A program made the translations under genes and the position numbers. Positions 5,068 through 6,741 of a DNA stretch of 6,741 nt are shown here, one piece after another. The stretch spans positions 1 to 6,741 of the forward strand of contig JAEYNS010000192.1 in NCBI GenBank assembly GCA_023412435.1, given 5' to 3'. The number at the start of each line of letters is the position of its first letter. The stretch's first letter is position 1. Below the pieces are notes generated by a model. It saw nothing but the letters and a program-made list of their open reading frames with translations, made no database searches and was not told where the DNA came from. This DNA comes from Actinomycetes bacterium. Lineage in GTDB: Bacteria > Actinomycetota > Actinomycetes > Propionibacteriales > Propionibacteriaceae.

Positions 5068-6741
5068 ATGCGCGAGGTCGCGGGCGTTCCGCGGTTGCCG
5101 TCGGGTGCGATCGCCCGGCCGCGGCTGCTGGCGCTGCTGGACCGGTCGTCTGCGGTCACGGTGCTGCGCGGGAGCGGCGGGCTCGGGAAGACGACCCTGC
5201 TGGCGCAGTGGGTGTCCCGGCTGCCCGCCGACCACCGTCCCGTCTGGTTGACGCTGGATCAGACCGTGCAGACCCGCGCCGGATTCTGGGTGCGGGTGCT
5301 CGGTGCCCTGCACCGCGGCGGCGTCGCCGGGGATGCGGCGCTCTACCGGGAGTCGGCGGCAATCGCCGACGACGGCGGGCAGGCCGCCGCTGCGATCGCG
5401 AGGGCGCTGGACGGGGCCGGGACCGTGGTGCTCGTGCTGGACGAGTTCGGCGGCCCGGAGCCGTTCTGGGACGAGGTGTGCCGCGACCTGGTCGCCCTCG
5501 CGCAGCTGTGCCCCGCGCTGCGGTGCGTCGTGGCGGGGCCGACCCCGACCCTGCTGGAGAACGGGTGGCCCGATCTGGCTGTCGAGGTGGTCTCCGACCG
5601 GGAGCTCGCCCTCACCGGCGTGGAGGCTGAGGCGCTGGTCGAGGCCAGCGGGTTGGCGGACGGGACGTCCACGTCGCGATCGCTGGCGGGCGCCGCGGGC
5701 TCTGCGCAGGATCTTCGCTTCGCGCTCGACCTGCACGACCGCACCGGCACCCGGCTGGAGAACGCCGCCGCGGTCGCGCGCCGTACCTCGTCGCCGCGGG
5801 ACGGGGCAGGCATCGACCTCGCCGCCCGGCTGCACGACCGCCGGCTGCTGGACTTCGCCGGACGGATCGCGCTCGCCCCCTACGTCGACCACGGGCTGGC
5901 GAACGACCTGGCCGGCGGCGGCGATGCGGCAGGGCTGCTGCGCCGGCTCACCCGCGACGAGGTGGGGCACTGGTCGACCGCCGACGGTGAGGTGGCGGTG
6001 TTCCGGTTCAGCGAGCACGTCAGGGACGCGGCCGCCGCCCACCTGCAGGCCGCGCGCCCCGAGGACGTGCCGCGGGTGCTGGCCCGGATCGCCCGCTGGC
6101 TCGCCACCGAGCGCGGCGATCTTCCGGCCGCCGCGCAGTACGCGGTCCGGGCCGGTGACCTGGGCTTCGCCGACCAGGTGATGATGCGGGCCTACCCGCT
6201 GTCGCACGAGGACCACCGGCACCTGGCGGAGTTGCTGGAGACCAGGCTGGGTGCCGGGCCGCCGGACGACCACCCGTTCCTGACCCTCACCTACGCCCTC
6301 TACCTGAACGCCGATCCGGCGCGGCGGGGTCGCGCGCCGGAGTACTTCGCCGCGGCGGCGGAGGCGTCGCGGCGTCGGACGGCGCGGGCGTCGGACGTCG
6401 ACCGGGTGATCACGCACGGGCTGCAGACGACGGCCTACCGGATGCTCGGCAGGCGGCGACGGATGGTCGAGACAGCCCGCTGGACGCTGCGCAGTCTGGC
6501 CGGTGCCAGGATGGGGCCGATCGACCCGGGCCACGGCCAGACCCTGGCCGTCGCTGTCGGGCAGGCGGCGGCCAGCCTGCTGTCGGCCGACGATCTGGCG
6601 GGTGCGGCCGCGGGCTTCGACGACCTCGCCCACCTCGCGGCCCAGCACCGCTGGGGCCACTTCGGGAACGTGGCGGCAAGCGGCCTGGCGGCGGTGGCCG
6701 TGCTGCAGGGTATTATAACCTGTGCCCGCGAGGCGCTGTCG
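5068..6741 (+). CDS. STAND-family ATPase, LAL/MalT-like transcriptional regulator (3' end beyond window)
   Basis: The frame is open from 5068 to the right edge, 558 codons, without a stop. The start is bounded by an in-frame TAA at 5056. The N-terminus fits large ATP-binding LuxR (LAL/MalT) regulators: ARPRLLALLDR (16-26), a strand, then the P-loop GSGGLGKTTLLAQW (35-48, K41). Walker B is VVLVLDEFGG (120-129, D125). A later strand LRCVVAGPTP (151-160) aligns with the sensor-1 region, but the usual arginine is replaced by G157. A winged-helix-like part follows (about 252-330, FRFSEHVRDAAAAHL at 312-326), then WLATERGDLPAAAQYAVRAGD, typical of the MalT family, and a helical repeat-like region to the edge. 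Known members bind a ligand and ATP, oligomerise and activate promoters through a C-terminal LuxR HTH, which would lie outside this window. It is divergent from the polysaccharide genes and may control them; no sequence evidence proves this. Confidence 0.88.
   Translation, partial: MREVAGVPRLPSGAIARPRLLALLDRSSAVTVLRGSGGLGKTTLLAQWVSRLPADHRPVWLTLDQTVQTRAGFWVRVLGALHRGGVAGDAALYRESAAIADDGGQAAAAIARALDGAGTVVLVLDEFGGPEPFWDEVCRDLVALAQLCPALRCVVAGPTPTLLENGWPDLAVEVVSDRELALTGVEAEALVEASGLADGTSTSRSLAGAAGSAQDLRFALDLHDRTGTRLENAAAVARRTSSPRDGAGIDLAARLHDRRLLDFAGRIALAPYVDHGLANDLAGGGDAAGLLRRLTRDEVGHWSTADGEVAVFRFSEHVRDAAAAHLQAARPEDVPRVLARIARWLATERGDLPAAAQYAVRAGDLGFADQVMMRAYPLSHEDHRHLAELLETRLGAGPPDDHPFLTLTYALYLNADPARRGRAPEYFAAAAEASRRRTARASDVDRVITHGLQTTAYRMLGRRRRMVETARWTLRSLAGARMGPIDPGHGQTLAVAVGQAAASLLSADDLAGAAAGFDDLAHLAAQHRWGHFGNVAASGLAAVAVLQGIITCAREALS

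Noticed and set aside
5032..6660. Minus-strand open frame of 542 codons opposite the STAND regulator
   Set aside because: The product is Arg/Gly/Pro-rich and motif-free, while the plus strand shows an intact P-loop, Walker B and MalT-like segments in an uninterrupted frame.
1..6741. tRNA, rRNA, CRISPR array, insertion sequence or attachment site
   Set aside because: No cloverleaf-like segment, regularly spaced repeat, transposase motif or long terminal repeat pair was seen on either strand by eye.

Overview
The window looks like chromosomal DNA from a high-GC Gram-positive bacterium (Actinomycetota). The base composition is strongly G+C rich throughout. Real genes favour G or C at codon third positions, Shine-Dalgarno sites are AAGGAGG- or GGAG-like, and several start codons sit directly behind TANNNT-type -10 boxes, as in leaderless actinobacterial transcripts. 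The gene families also fit: a PknB-like kinase, a LAL/MalT-like STAND regulator and a stand-alone LysR substrate-binding protein. I cannot name a genus. No rRNA, tRNA, CRISPR array, transposase or phage integration site is visible, and no gene-free stretch exceeds 300 bases (the longest are about 121 and 131 bases).

Left part (1-1536). On the minus strand lies a LysR-type substrate-binding protein without a DNA-binding domain, cut by the left edge. Upstream of it on the same strand is a small ICMT/PEMT-like membrane methyltransferase. Divergent from the methyltransferase is a small charged DUF6582-like protein. It ends tail-to-tail, five bases from the next gene.

Middle part (1537-4936). Four minus-strand genes lie head to tail. 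In transcription order they are: a 72-residue two-helix membrane protein, a processive-type family 2 glycosyltransferase that overlaps it by ATGA, a second cytosolic family 2 glycosyltransferase, and a minimal soluble Ser/Thr protein kinase. This reads as a small surface- or exopolysaccharide locus. The small protein plausibly supplies the N-terminal membrane hairpin that the processive synthase lacks. The kinase has its own candidate promoter, so its link to the operon is inferred from position only.

Right part (4937-6741). A divergent 131-base intergenic region separates the polysaccharide genes from a large plus-strand STAND ATPase of the LAL/MalT type, cut by the right edge after 558 codons. 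Its -10 box overlaps one arm of a perfect 6-bp inverted repeat. The divergent arrangement makes it a candidate regulator of the glycosyltransferase operon. Its C-terminal HTH, if present, lies outside the window.
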